This document shows, one piece after another, positions 8,715 through 18,009 of a stretch of DNA of 64,000 nucleotides. Source of the DNA: an uncultured Bacteroidales bacterium (GTDB taxonomy: Bacteria > Bacteroidota > Bacteroidia > Bacteroidales > Bacteroidaceae); assembly GCA_902788315.1 (NCBI GenBank), contig CADAJS010000018.1:34713-98712 (forward strand), read 5' to 3'. Position 1 is the stretch's first letter, and every line of letters begins with the position of its first letter. The notes under the pieces were generated by a model, which was not told where the DNA came from, searched no databases, and saw only the letters and a program-made list of their open reading frames with translations. Position numbers and translations under genes: made by a program.

Positions 8715-8802
8715 AAGGGGCCGGGGCGCTGCACGAAGCCCATGAGTGCCGCCCGCCCCGGATTTCGCCCCCGAAAAGGGTGCGTATATGAAATAAAAGC
8801 TG

Positions 8803-8810
8803 TACCTTTG
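8803..8810 (+). promoter_or_regulatory. Putative -7 element for the FAD oxidoreductase
   Basis: TACCTTTG at 8803-8810 matches TAnnTTTG. No clear TTTG lies 19-21 nt upstream. The leader to the start codon would be about 60 nt. Confidence 0.5.
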
Positions 8811-8877
8811 CGGTACGGCAAGGGGAGGGGAGCGCGAGAAACCTCCTCCGCGCCCACACATACGTTCTCAAATAGAT

Positions 8878-10455
8878 ATGAAGAAGAAAACCTTTCTGCT
8901 GCTCGCCCTGGCTCTGACCGCAGGATGGGCGGCGGCCCAAGAGACATGGGAGGCACTGCCCGCCGAGGGGCAGGCGGACATCTGCATCTATGGCGCCACA
9001 TCGGCCGGCATCACCGCCGCCGTCGAGGCGCGCCGGCAGGGACACAGCGTCCTGCTCATCGAGCCCGGCCCACGCATCGGCGGACTCACCGCAGGCGGGC
9101 TGGGTATGACAGACATCGGCAAGGTGGAAATCATCCAGGGCCTCGCCCTCAGTTTCTACCGCCGGGTGGGAGAGGCGTATGGCTCTCGCGAGCCTGCCTT
9201 CCTGTTCGAGCCCAAAGTGGCTCTGGCTGTCTATCGCGACATGCTGCGCGAGGCAGGCGTCAAGGTGTACATGCAGCGACGCATCCGCAGCGTCAGGAAA
9301 CGGGGGAACGACATACAGAGCATCCTGCTCGAGAGGGCCTCGGGGCGCGTGGAACAGCGGAGGGAGCGCGTCCGCGCCCGGGTCTTTATCGACTGCTCCT
9401 ACGAGGGCGACCTGATGGCTCGTGCGGGGGTGACCTATACCGTGGGGCGCGAGGGCGACCAGGCCTATGGCGAGGAGTTCAACGGCCTCCACATGCGCGA
9501 GTATCATCAGTTTCCCGACGGAGTGGATCCCTACAGGGAAAAGGGCAATCCCCGCAGCGGGCTCCTCTGGGGCATCCTGCCCGGCGAGATGGGCACCAAG
9601 GGACAGGCCGACCGCCGCGTGCAGGCCTATAACTTCCGCCTGACGCTGACTGACGATCCCGCCAAACGCATCCCCATCACGCGCCCCGAACGCTACGACT
9701 CCACTCGCTACGAGCTCCTGCTTCGCTGGAAGGAGGTGGAGCCTTGGAAGAGAGGCGTGAACGACTGCTTTATATGGAGCATCATGCCGGGCCGCAAGAC
9801 CGACGTGAACAATCGCGGCGCGGTCTCTACCGACATGATAGGCGAGAATTGGGACTATCCCGAGGCCGGATACCGCCAGCGGCAGCGCATTTATCAGCGG
9901 CATGTGGATTACACTCTGGGGCTGCTCTATTTTCTCTCCCACGACCCGCGCATACCGGAGGATGTCCGTATGGAGATGCAGCGATGGGGGTGGCCCAGGG
10001 ACGAATACGAGGAGAACGACCACATGACGCCGCAGCTCTACGTACGCGAATCGCGCCGGATGGTGGGGCGCTACGTGATGACGCAGGCCAATTGCCAGCG
10101 CACGGCCACCGTGGAGGATGTGATAGGCTGGGCAGCCTATACGATGGACTCCCACAATACGGGGCGCTACGTGGTGAACGGCATGGTGAAGAACGAAGGG
10201 GACGTGGAGATTGGCATCCCCGGCAAGTACCCTATCTCCTACCGCAGCCTGACGCCTCAGGAGTCCGAGGCTCGCAACCTTCTGGTGCCCGTCTGCCTCT
10301 CCGCCTCCCACATCGCATACGGCTCCATCCGTATGGAGCCTGTCTTCATGGTGCTTGGCCAGACTGCCGCTCTCGCAGCCTGCCAGGCCATCGACAGCCA
10401 CGACGCCTGCGTGCAGAAGGTGGACGCCCAGCAGGTCATGAAGCTGCTGAGGTAA
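8878..10455 (+). CDS. Exported FAD-dependent oxidoreductase
   Basis: The 525-residue product has a signal peptide (about residues 1-20). A Rossmann FAD-binding segment at residues 35-70 has the form ICIYGATSAG followed by an acidic residue (LLIEPG) and RIGG. This is the FAD_oxidored family, common in Bacteroidota and often found near glycoside hydrolases. The substrate is unknown; sugar or glycoside oxidation is a guess from context. Start ATG 8878 precedes the signal peptide. It lies between GH3 and GH92 genes. Confidence 0.82.
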   Translation: MKKKTFLLLALALTAGWAAAQETWEALPAEGQADICIYGATSAGITAAVEARRQGHSVLLIEPGPRIGGLTAGGLGMTDIGKVEIIQGLALSFYRRVGEAYGSREPAFLFEPKVALAVYRDMLREAGVKVYMQRRIRSVRKRGNDIQSILLERASGRVEQRRERVRARVFIDCSYEGDLMARAGVTYTVGREGDQAYGEEFNGLHMREYHQFPDGVDPYREKGNPRSGLLWGILPGEMGTKGQADRRVQAYNFRLTLTDDPAKRIPITRPERYDSTRYELLLRWKEVEPWKRGVNDCFIWSIMPGRKTDVNNRGAVSTDMIGENWDYPEAGYRQRQRIYQRHVDYTLGLLYFLSHDPRIPEDVRMEMQRWGWPRDEYEENDHMTPQLYVRESRRMVGRYVMTQANCQRTATVEDVIGWAAYTMDSHNTGRYVVNGMVKNEGDVEIGIPGKYPISYRSLTPQESEARNLLVPVCLSASHIAYGSIRMEPVFMVLGQTAALAACQAIDSHDACVQKVDAQQVMKLLR

Positions 10456-10470
10456 AAAACTCCCCCCACC

Positions 10471-10501
10471 CCCCTCCCAAAGAGAGGGGAATTGACTTTT
10501 T
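10471..10501 (+). terminator. Possible terminator after the FAD oxidoreductase
   Basis: CCCCTC (10471-10476), a 7-nt loop and GAGGGG (10484-10489) are followed after seven bases by a T run. It is short and the T run is displaced, so this is weak. It also belongs to the C-run/G-run hairpins seen in several gaps of this window. Confidence 0.35.
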
Positions 10502-10614
10502 CTGCCAGAATCAGAACGGACAGCCCATAGGGCCTCTCCTCCTTGGGCAAATGCCCGTTGGAAGCGGAGCATTTGGGGAAGCTTTTGCCGACGGAGGGCA
10601 AGGCTGGGGAAGGG

Positions 10615-12834
10615 TTATTTCATCAGGAATTCGAGGGTGCCGCCTTCCATGATTTGGCGGTGCGTGAGGCGCCAGTCGCGTATGGGCTGGCCGTTGAGGC
10701 GTACGCTCTTGACGTGGACGCGTCCGGGCTTCAGGTTACGGGCGGTGATGGTGAAGTCGCGGCCTCCGGCCAAGTGGAGCGTGGCGCGGCTGAAGAGCGG
10801 TGTGCCGATGACATACTCGGCCGCACCGGCATTGAAGGGATAGAAGCCCAGCGAGGAAAAGATGTACCAGGCCGACATCTGGCCGCAGTCGTCGTTGCCC
10901 GCATAGCCGCAGGGAGTGGCATTATAGAACTGGGAGCGCACTTGATTGACCAGCTCCTGGGTGCGCTGGGGCCGTCCGGCGAGGGTGTAGAGATAGACGG
11001 TATGGTGACTGGGCTCGTTGCCGTGGGCATACTGTCCGATGAAACCCGAGGCATTGCCGTTCACCTCACCGCTGGTGGCTGTGAGGGAGAAGTTCTCATC
11101 AAGCTTTCGTAGAAAACCGTCGCGCCCGCCCAGCAGCTGGATGAGGCCCTCGGGGTCGTGCGGCACAAACCACATATACTGCCATGCGTTGCCCTCGATG
11201 AAGCAGGGCTGCTCGTAGCTCAGGGGGTCGAAGGGCTCGATCCACTGCCCCTTGTCGTCCCGTGGACGGAAGAAGCCTGTGGTAGGGTCGAAGAGGTTAC
11301 GGTAGAACTGGCTGCGCTTGATGAAACGCTGATAGTCCTCGTCGCGTCCCAGCTTCCGGGCCACGGCGGCCACGCACCAGTCGTCGAAAGCCTGCTCCAG
11401 GGTGATGCTCACGCTGGTGGACTGGAGGTTCTGGGGCATGTAGCCATGCCGTTCCCAAAGCTCGAAGGGCGAGTTCAGATGGCTGCGGGTGCTGCTCTCG
11501 ATCATAGCGCGATAGGCCTCCTCCACGTCGATGCCCGGCAGCTCGGCCAGGATGGCGTCGGCCAGCACGGGGATGGCGTGGTTGCCTATCATGCAGTAGT
11601 TGTCCTGCCCCCAGAGGTCCCAGATGGGGAGGTAGCCGTAGGAGCGGTGGTGCAGCACCATGTCGCGCACGAACTGGGCGGCCACGTCGGGCGCGATGAG
11701 TGTGTAGAGCGGATGAGCGGCGCGGAAGGTGTCCCAGAGGCTGAAGGTGCTGTGGTAGGTCTGTCCCTCGGGCATCTGGCGTATCTCGAAGTTCGTGTCC
11801 ATGTAGCGTCCGTCAACGTCGCTCATCGTGTTGGGCTGCATCAGGACGTGGTACAGCCCGGTGTAGAAGATAGTCTTCTGCTCGTCGGTGCCTTCGATGT
11901 CGATGCGTGAGAGCTCGTGTTGCCATGCCTCTCGGGCGCGTTCCTTATAATATGAGAAGTTCCAGCTGCCGGCCTCGGCCTGCATGTTCCGCTGTGCGCC
12001 CAGGTTATCGATGGGCGAGATGGCCACTTTGACCATCAGCTGCTGTCCCTCGTGGGCATCGAAGGTGAGTGCGGCGCGCAGGGCACGTCCGTTGGCCACA
12101 TCGCTGCGTCCCAGGTCTCGCTGGCCGTCCATCAGGCGGAAGGCGGCGATGGGGCGCGAGAACTCGGCACGGAAATAGACCTTGCGCAGCCGGGCCCAGC
12201 CGGTGATGAGGCGGTAGCCCTCGACGGTACGTTCATCGACCACGCGCAGCTGGCTCTGCAGGATGTCGTAGGCGCGACGTCCGGTGTAGTAGGCAGGTCC
12301 GCGGAAGGTGCTGCGGTCGAGGTCGAGGATGACTGTCTGCGGCTTCCCCGAGGGGAAGGTGTACTGATGGATGCCTGCATGGACGGTGGCCGAGAGTTCC
12401 ACGCGGACGTCGCTCTCGCGGAGGTGTACCCAATAGTAGCCCGGCTCGGCTCCTTCCTGCTCGTGCGAGAAGCGCTGGGCGAAGCAACCCTGGGCCTGTG
12501 CCTCGGGCGTGACCTCCCAGGTGACGGGCATCAGGCTCACGTCGATGAGGTCTGTGCAGCCCGTACCGCTCAGGTGGGTATGAGTGAAGCCGAAGATGGA
12601 GTCGCGGTCGTAGTCGTAGCCGCAGCAGGGGTCCCAGGTGACGTACTGCTCCGTCTCGGGCGAGAGTTGTACCATGCCCTGTGGCATGGTGGCTCCGGGG
12701 AAGGTGCTGCCGGAGAGGGCGCCGGTGGAGTCGGTCTGTGTTCCGATGAAGGGGTTGACGTAGCGGGTGTAGTCTGTGGCCTGGAGGCCGGCGGCGGCCG
12801 TACAGATGGCCAGGGCGATGAATGCTCTTTTCAT
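10615..12834 (-). CDS. GH92 family calcium-dependent exo-alpha-mannosidase
   Basis: The 739-residue product has a signal peptide and begins its mature part with NPFIGT, typical of GH92. The signatures FIEGNAWQYMW (Glu547, candidate acid) and GNDDCGQMSAWYIFSSLGFYP (Asp648/Asp649, candidate base pair) are intact. Family members remove alpha-linked mannose from N-glycans or yeast mannan in a calcium-dependent, inverting reaction. The linkage cannot be read from sequence. It starts 7 bases after the 7TMR-HD gene and is presumably cotranscribed with it. Confidence 0.93.
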   Translation of the reverse strand: MKRAFIALAICTAAAGLQATDYTRYVNPFIGTQTDSTGALSGSTFPGATMPQGMVQLSPETEQYVTWDPCCGYDYDRDSIFGFTHTHLSGTGCTDLIDVSLMPVTWEVTPEAQAQGCFAQRFSHEQEGAEPGYYWVHLRESDVRVELSATVHAGIHQYTFPSGKPQTVILDLDRSTFRGPAYYTGRRAYDILQSQLRVVDERTVEGYRLITGWARLRKVYFRAEFSRPIAAFRLMDGQRDLGRSDVANGRALRAALTFDAHEGQQLMVKVAISPIDNLGAQRNMQAEAGSWNFSYYKERAREAWQHELSRIDIEGTDEQKTIFYTGLYHVLMQPNTMSDVDGRYMDTNFEIRQMPEGQTYHSTFSLWDTFRAAHPLYTLIAPDVAAQFVRDMVLHHRSYGYLPIWDLWGQDNYCMIGNHAIPVLADAILAELPGIDVEEAYRAMIESSTRSHLNSPFELWERHGYMPQNLQSTSVSITLEQAFDDWCVAAVARKLGRDEDYQRFIKRSQFYRNLFDPTTGFFRPRDDKGQWIEPFDPLSYEQPCFIEGNAWQYMWFVPHDPEGLIQLLGGRDGFLRKLDENFSLTATSGEVNGNASGFIGQYAHGNEPSHHTVYLYTLAGRPQRTQELVNQVRSQFYNATPCGYAGNDDCGQMSAWYIFSSLGFYPFNAGAAEYVIGTPLFSRATLHLAGGRDFTITARNLKPGRVHVKSVRLNGQPIRDWRLTHRQIMEGGTLEFLMK

Positions 12835-12841
12835 AATCCGT

Positions 12842-14941
12842 TTATTCGTTTTCTGTGGAGGCTGTGGCCTTGGCTTGCGCCTCCATTTCGGGGTATTGGA
12901 TGCGGGTATGGTAGATGGTGCGGAGCTTGGCCTTCAGCACGTCCTTCACCTCCTGGATGTTCAGGAAGGTGATGGGGCAGTCGGCGAAGTATCCCTCTTG
13001 GACCTGCGTGCCCACGATGCGCTCCACCAGCGTGCTGATGCTCTCCTCGGTGTATTCCGTGAGGCTGCGCGAGGCGGCTTCCACGGCATCGGCCATCATC
13101 AGTATGGCCTGCTCGAGTGTGAAGGGGTTGGGGCCGGGATAGGTGAAGGGTGCAGGGTCCGTCTCGCGCTCTGGGTGCTGGTTCTGGGCCGAGACGTAGA
13201 AGTAGCGTGTGAGGCTGCGTCCGTGGTGGGTGAGGATGAAGTCCTTGATGACGGTGGGCAGCTGGTAGCGCTCTGCCAGGCGCATTCCGTCGGCGACGTG
13301 GCGGATGATAATCTGTGCGCTCTGCTCGTAGGGCAGCCCCTCGTGGGGGTTCACTCCGCTCTGGTTCTCGGTGAAGAAGGCGGGGTTCTCCAGTTTGCCG
13401 ATGTCGTGATAGAGTGCGGCGGTACGCACGAGCTGGCTGCCGGCTCCGATGCGTTTTGCCGCCTCGGCTGCCAGATTGGCCACTTGCATGCTGTGCTGGA
13501 AGGTGCCGGGCGCCTCCTCGGCCAGTCGCTGCAGGACGGGGTTGTTGGTATTGGACAGCTCCACGAGCGTAACACTCGAGGTGAAGCCGAAGATACGCTC
13601 GATGGGGATAAGCAGGAGATAGGCGATGAGCGAGAGGGCTCCGGCCAGGCAGAGGTAGATGTACGTCCAGCGGTCGATGCCGTCGGTGCGGAAGAAGTTG
13701 CCCTGCACGAGGTCGATGCACAGATAGGTGGAGATGGCAGCCAGGGTGACCACACCGGCGGCGCGGAACAGCTCGGAGCGCTGGGAGAGCTGGCGCAGGC
13801 TATAGATGGCCACGAGGCCCGCCACCATCTGTGTGACGACGAACTCGAAGGGATGGTGCAGGGCGATGGCACAGGAGAGCAGCATCAGCACGTGTGTGAT
13901 AAAGGCTGTGCGCGAATCCATGAAGATGCGCATGAAGATGGGCAGGATGCAGTATGGCACCAGATAGACACTCATCAGATGGTGGCGCATCATGCCGTAG
14001 GTGAGTAGCGGGAAGAGCGTGTAGAGGCTCAGCGTCAGCAGCACGTAGGAGGAGCGGAAGACGTAGTCACCGCGGAACTGTACGAAGTAGAGTACCAGCA
14101 GGAGCATCAGCAGGCAGGTGAAGAGCGTCTGCCCCACGACGAGCGACAGCTGCTCGCGGCTCGAGCGGGAGCGTTCCTGCTGGTAGCGTTCCATAGAGCG
14201 CAGCACGTTAAAGGTGTATTCGTCCACCAGGTCGCCGCGATCGACAATCTTCTGTCCGGCCTGCACCTGTCCCATGAAGGGGATGAGCAGGAGGTCCACC
14301 TCCTGCTGCTGTTGCTGCGACTTGACGGCATCGTAGCTCAGGTTCTCCTGCAGAAAGCGGTCCAGGTTGCACTGCTGCAGTCGCGGATAGGGATAGCGTG
14401 CGCTGTCCTGCTCGGCCATCATGTATTCGTAGGCAGTCTTTGGCGTGAGGATGTTCTTCAGGCTGTGGGTGCTGGCCTCGTTCTGCTGGTAGATGCGTAT
14501 GCTGCGCGTCTCGTCGGCCTGCAGGCGGGCGTAGTCCTCGGCATCCATGATGCCCTGTTCATAGACGGCGGAGAGTTTCTTGAGGAGATGCTTCAGGAAG
14601 TAGTCGGGCACGCCGGCCGCCTGCAAGTTCTGCTCGAAGGTCTCGCGGAAGGCATTGCATTGCTTTTCGCCCACCGAGGCATTCATCTGGAAGTACGGCT
14701 CATAGTATCGGCGCAGGCTGTCGCGCTCGCGCTCCAGCAGGGCCTCCGGCTTATATACCGGGAAGCTGTCCTGCGCGATGACGGGGCTCTCGTCCCATGG
14801 TTCGCCCAGACGGTATTGATAAGTGGTGTAACTCTCGCGCGGCATGCACAGCACCAGCAAGGCGATGGCTGCCAGGACGAGGGCGAAGCGGAAGAGAATG
14901 TCCCGCCCCGTGAGGTTGTGAATGTGGTTGAATCGTATCAT
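12842..14941 (-). CDS. 7TMR-HD family membrane phosphodiesterase (PgpH-like)
   Basis: The 699-residue protein has one N-terminal membrane segment (about 14-35), an extracytoplasmic domain of about 230 residues, a block of seven membrane helices and a cytoplasmic HD domain with YHDIGK (His512-Asp513). This is the order of PgpH proteins, which hydrolyse cyclic di-AMP. That activity is inferred from the family. Its pairing with a GH92 gene 7 bases downstream is unusual functionally and may be simple read-through. A weak minus-strand TATTTTCG at 15001-14994 could be its -7 element. Confidence 0.85.
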   Translation of the reverse strand: MIRFNHIHNLTGRDILFRFALVLAAIALLVLCMPRESYTTYQYRLGEPWDESPVIAQDSFPVYKPEALLERERDSLRRYYEPYFQMNASVGEKQCNAFRETFEQNLQAAGVPDYFLKHLLKKLSAVYEQGIMDAEDYARLQADETRSIRIYQQNEASTHSLKNILTPKTAYEYMMAEQDSARYPYPRLQQCNLDRFLQENLSYDAVKSQQQQQEVDLLLIPFMGQVQAGQKIVDRGDLVDEYTFNVLRSMERYQQERSRSSREQLSLVVGQTLFTCLLMLLLVLYFVQFRGDYVFRSSYVLLTLSLYTLFPLLTYGMMRHHLMSVYLVPYCILPIFMRIFMDSRTAFITHVLMLLSCAIALHHPFEFVVTQMVAGLVAIYSLRQLSQRSELFRAAGVVTLAAISTYLCIDLVQGNFFRTDGIDRWTYIYLCLAGALSLIAYLLLIPIERIFGFTSSVTLVELSNTNNPVLQRLAEEAPGTFQHSMQVANLAAEAAKRIGAGSQLVRTAALYHDIGKLENPAFFTENQSGVNPHEGLPYEQSAQIIIRHVADGMRLAERYQLPTVIKDFILTHHGRSLTRYFYVSAQNQHPERETDPAPFTYPGPNPFTLEQAILMMADAVEAASRSLTEYTEESISTLVERIVGTQVQEGYFADCPITFLNIQEVKDVLKAKLRTIYHTRIQYPEMEAQAKATASTENE

Positions 14942-15034
14942 GTCTTATCCGTTTCTCTGTGCTTCGCCCGCTATGTCGCGGGCTAATCCGATGCGAAAAT
15001 ACAAAAAAAACTCGTCTGTCTGAAAAAAAATGTG

Positions 15035-15042
15035 TACTTTTG
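15035..15042 (+). promoter_or_regulatory. -7 element of the gltX-waaA operon
   Basis: TACTTTTG at 15035-15042 matches TAnnTTTG and lies 23 bases before the ATG at 15066. It falls inside a longer possible gltX reading frame starting at 15030, which argues against that earlier start. Confidence 0.6.
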
Positions 15043-15065
15043 TGCGCTATAACGAAAAATTAGAC

Positions 15066-16628
15066 ATGACAGAGAGAAAAGTAAGGGTGCGTTTCGCGCC
15101 AAGTCCGACGGGACCGCTGCATATTGGCGGTGTGCGCACGGCACTGTACAACTATCTGTTCGCCCGCCAGCATGGGGGCGACCTGGTGTTCCGCATCGAG
15201 GACACAGACTCTGCGCGCTTCGTGCCGGGAGCCGAGGAATATATCATCGAAGCCTTCCGCTGGCTGGGTATCCAGTTTGACGAGGGCGTGAGCTTCGGAG
15301 GCAATTACGGCCCCTACCGCCAGAGTGAGCGCCGCGAGATATACAAGCAATACGTCCGGCAGCTGGTAGATGCCGGTCGTGCCTATTACGCCTTCGACAC
15401 TCCCGAGGAGCTGGAGGCCAAGCGCCGCGAGGTAGAGAACTTCCAGTACGATGCCTCGACCCGCATGCAGATGCGCAACTCGCTCACCCTCTCGGCCGAC
15501 AAGGTGCAGCGCATGATAGACGGCGGGGAGCAGTACGTCGTGCGCTTCCTCATCCAGCCTGGACGCGAGGTGCTGGTGGACGACCTGATTCGAGGCGAGG
15601 TGCGCATCAACTCGAGCATCCTGGACGACAAGGTGCTCTATAAGAGTGCCGACCAGCTGCCCACTTATCATTTGGCCAACATCGTGGACGATCACCTCAT
15701 GGAGATATCCCATGTCATCCGCGGCGAGGAATGGCTCCCCTCTGCACCGCTCCACGTCCTGCTCTACGAGGCATTCGGCTGGCAGGACACGATGCCCCGC
15801 TTTGCCCATCTGCCTCTGCTGCTCAAGCCTGTAGGCAACGGCAAGCTGAGCAAACGCGATGGAGACAAGTTGGGATTCCCCGTCTTCCCCCTCGAATGGC
15901 ACGACCCGCGGACGGGCGAGGTGAGCAGCGGCTATCGGGAGAAGGGCTATCTGCCCCAGGCCGTGGTGAACTTCCTGGCCCTGCTGGGCTGGAATCCCGG
16001 CAACGACCACAGCGAGATTCTCTCTATGGACGAGCTGGTGCAGCTCTTCGACCTGGAGAAATGTTCGCGCAACGGAGCCCGCTTCGACTATGTGAAGGCG
16101 GCGTGGTTCAATCATCAGTACCTCATCCAGCAGCCCGACGAAGCCTGGGTACCCTCGTTCGACCGCCTGCTGCGCGAGCAGGGCATCGAGACTACGCCCG
16201 AGCGGGAAGCCGAGGTGGTGAGGATGATGAAGCTCAAGGTGGTCGAATACACAGACGGCGAGGGAAACCGTAAGAAGCGCAACATCAGTTTCGTCTCTGA
16301 CCTCTGGCCGCTCACCCGCTTCTTCTTCGTGGCGCCGGAGAGCTTTGACCCTGAGGACAAGTTCATCCGCAAAAACTGGAAGGAACAGACAGCCGGCGAG
16401 ATGCAGCAGTTTGCCGACAAGCTGCAGTCCGTTGCCGACTTTACGGTGGAAGGCCTGCGGGCCGTCATCGACCCTTGGGTGGAGGAGAGCGGTTTGCGCC
16501 CCTGGAACGCATGGCGCATCTGTCTCGTGGGTGCCGGGCAAGGCCCCGATATGTACGAACTGGCTGCCTTCCTGGGGCGCGAGGAGACCCTCGCCCGCAT
16601 GCAGTTTGCCATTAAAACCCTCGGCTGA
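15066..16628 (+). CDS. gltX: Glutamyl-tRNA synthetase
   Basis: The class I synthetase charges tRNA-Glu with glutamate. The HIGH-type motif is HIGG at residues 19-22 and the KMSKS-type loop is KLSKR at 260-264, counted from ATG 15066. The length of 520 residues is normal for bacterial GluRS. I prefer 15066 over 15030 because the protein then begins just before the conserved [14 protein letters not shown] and the promoter -7 box lies between the two. The stop overlaps the waaA start as TGATG. Confidence 0.96.
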   Translation: MTERKVRVRFAPSPTGPLHIGGVRTALYNYLFARQHGGDLVFRIEDTDSARFVPGAEEYIIEAFRWLGIQFDEGVSFGGNYGPYRQSERREIYKQYVRQLVDAGRAYYAFDTPEELEAKRREVENFQYDASTRMQMRNSLTLSADKVQRMIDGGEQYVVRFLIQPGREVLVDDLIRGEVRINSSILDDKVLYKSADQLPTYHLANIVDDHLMEISHVIRGEEWLPSAPLHVLLYEAFGWQDTMPRFAHLPLLLKPVGNGKLSKRDGDKLGFPVFPLEWHDPRTGEVSSGYREKGYLPQAVVNFLALLGWNPGNDHSEILSMDELVQLFDLEKCSRNGARFDYVKAAWFNHQYLIQQPDEAWVPSFDRLLREQGIETTPEREAEVVRMMKLKVVEYTDGEGNRKKRNISFVSDLWPLTRFFFVAPESFDPEDKFIRKNWKEQTAGEMQQFADKLQSVADFTVEGLRAVIDPWVEESGLRPWNAWRICLVGAGQGPDMYELAAFLGREETLARMQFAIKTLG

Positions 16629-17854
16629 TGCTCTACGCACTTGCTATTTTCCTATACAAGATGGCCGTGCTCCTGGTCTCACCATTCCATCGCAAGGCGC
16701 GGCTCATCGTCCAGGGTCATCGGAATACGTTCAGAATACTGCGCGAGCAGGTGGAGCCCGGAGCCCGATATGTCTGGTTCCACGCCGCCTCGCTCGGCGA
16801 GTTTGAGCAGGGACGGCCCCTCATGGAACGTTTCCGCAGCCAGCATCCCGAGTATAAGATTCTGCTCACATTCTTCTCCCCCTCGGGCTACGAGGTGAGG
16901 AAGAACTATTCCGGAGCCGACATCATCTGCTACCTGCCCTTCGATACGCCGCGCAACGTCGTACGCTTCTTCCGTCATGTGAAGCCCGAGATGGCCTTCT
17001 TCATCAAGTATGAGTTCTGGATGAACTATATCCTGGGCTGCAAGTACCATCACATCCCCTTCTACAGCGTGAGCAGCATCTTCCGCCAGAACAAGGTATT
17101 CTTCCGCTGGTATGGCTGGAACTATGCCCAGGTGCTGAAGTTCGTGTCCCACTTCTTCGTGCAGGACGAGGAGTCGGCACGCCTGCTGGCCACTCGCGGC
17201 ATCCGCGACAACGTCACGGTGGTGGGCGACACGCGTTTCGACCGTGTGCTCGACATCTGCCGTCAGGCACGCCCCCTTCCGCTGGTGGAGCGCTTTGCCG
17301 CCGGAGTGCCCCTCGTCCTGGTGGCCGGGAGCAGCTGGGCACCCGACGAGGACATCATCATTCCCTACTTCAATTCCCACCCTGGTATGAAGCTCGTCTT
17401 GGCTCCGCATGTCATCGGAGAGGACCATCTGCGTCAAATCGAAGGTAAGCTGCGACGCCCCTGCCTGCGCTATTCGCAGGCCACCGAGGAGAATGTCTCC
17501 CAGGCCGACTGCCTGATTGTCGATTGCTTCGGGCTGCTGAGCAGCATCTATCGCTACGGACATTTTGCCTATGTGGGCGGTGGCTTCGGCGCAGGCATCC
17601 ACAATGTGCCCGAGGCAGCCGTTTATGGCATCCCCGTGCTCTTCGGGCCGAACAACAAGGGCTTCCGTGAGGCACAGGACATGCTACGCATGGGCGGATG
17701 CTTCGAGATTACGGGTCAGACGCTCTTCAACGCCGTGGTGGACCGCATCACGGCCGACGACCCCCTGCGCCGAGCCCGCGGAGCCACCAACAAGGCATAC
17801 ATCGAATCCAACGCCGGCGCTGCCGACGAGATATTCCGTGTGCTGGGGCTGTAG
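16628..17854 (+). CDS. waaA: 3-deoxy-D-manno-octulosonic acid (Kdo) transferase
   Basis: The 408-residue GT30 glycosyltransferase attaches Kdo to lipid A precursor at the inner membrane. An N-terminal hydrophobic anchor (about residues 1-20) is followed by HAASLGEFEQ, which contains the conserved catalytic Glu, and later by the GGFGAGIHNVPEAAVYG nucleotide-sugar binding region. It overlaps gltX by one base. Synteny of gltX and waaA is familiar in Bacteroidales. A palindrome pair of the repeat family lies 46 bases past its stop. Confidence 0.94.
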   Translation: MLYALAIFLYKMAVLLVSPFHRKARLIVQGHRNTFRILREQVEPGARYVWFHAASLGEFEQGRPLMERFRSQHPEYKILLTFFSPSGYEVRKNYSGADIICYLPFDTPRNVVRFFRHVKPEMAFFIKYEFWMNYILGCKYHHIPFYSVSSIFRQNKVFFRWYGWNYAQVLKFVSHFFVQDEESARLLATRGIRDNVTVVGDTRFDRVLDICRQARPLPLVERFAAGVPLVLVAGSSWAPDEDIIIPYFNSHPGMKLVLAPHVIGEDHLRQIEGKLRRPCLRYSQATEENVSQADCLIVDCFGLLSSIYRYGHFAYVGGGFGAGIHNVPEAAVYGIPVLFGPNNKGFREAQDMLRMGGCFEITGQTLFNAVVDRITADDPLRRARGATNKAYIESNAGAADEIFRVLGL

Positions 17855-17900
17855 AGCCTCCGGCACGCGGAAAGTTTTTCCACAATACGCCTCACCCTGT

Positions 17901-17962
17901 TTTCCCACGTGTGGGAAAGTTCCACGCAACACGTTGTATCCGTCTTTCCCACGTGTGGGAAA
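17901..17962. repeat. Pair of TTTCCCAC-GT-GTGGGAAA palindromes, 44-bp spacing
   Basis: Cores at 17901-17918 and 17945-17962 are perfect 18-bp cores with GT centres, separated by 26 nt, so the centres are 44 bp apart. The spacer (starting GTTCCACGCAACACGTTG) differs in sequence from those at 1749-1774 and 55221-55246 but has the same length. The pair lies between the convergent waaA and M28 genes, where hairpins could serve as a bidirectional terminator. Confidence 0.88.
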
Positions 17963-18009
17963 ACCGGCGGTGCCTGCTGCGCGGGGACGGGCTATGTCAT
18001 ACCCCACGG

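Noticed and set aside
8715..10572. Upstream continuation of the AraC remnant frame on the minus strand
   Set aside because: The frame is open for 758 codons, but only the last 95 or so codons resemble AraC; the rest is antisense to the FAD oxidoreductase.
12776..14008. 410-codon plus-strand frame across GH92 and the 7TMR-HD gene
   Set aside because: It crosses a gene boundary of two well-supported genes and has no domain.
15060..16640. 526-codon minus-strand frame opposite gltX
   Set aside because: gltX motifs are clear; the antisense frame has no family features.
17884..17970. Palindrome pair as an ordinary terminator of waaA
   Set aside because: A terminator role is possible, but the shared core, fixed spacing and occurrence away from gene ends elsewhere (1603-1792) make a plain terminator explanation insufficient.
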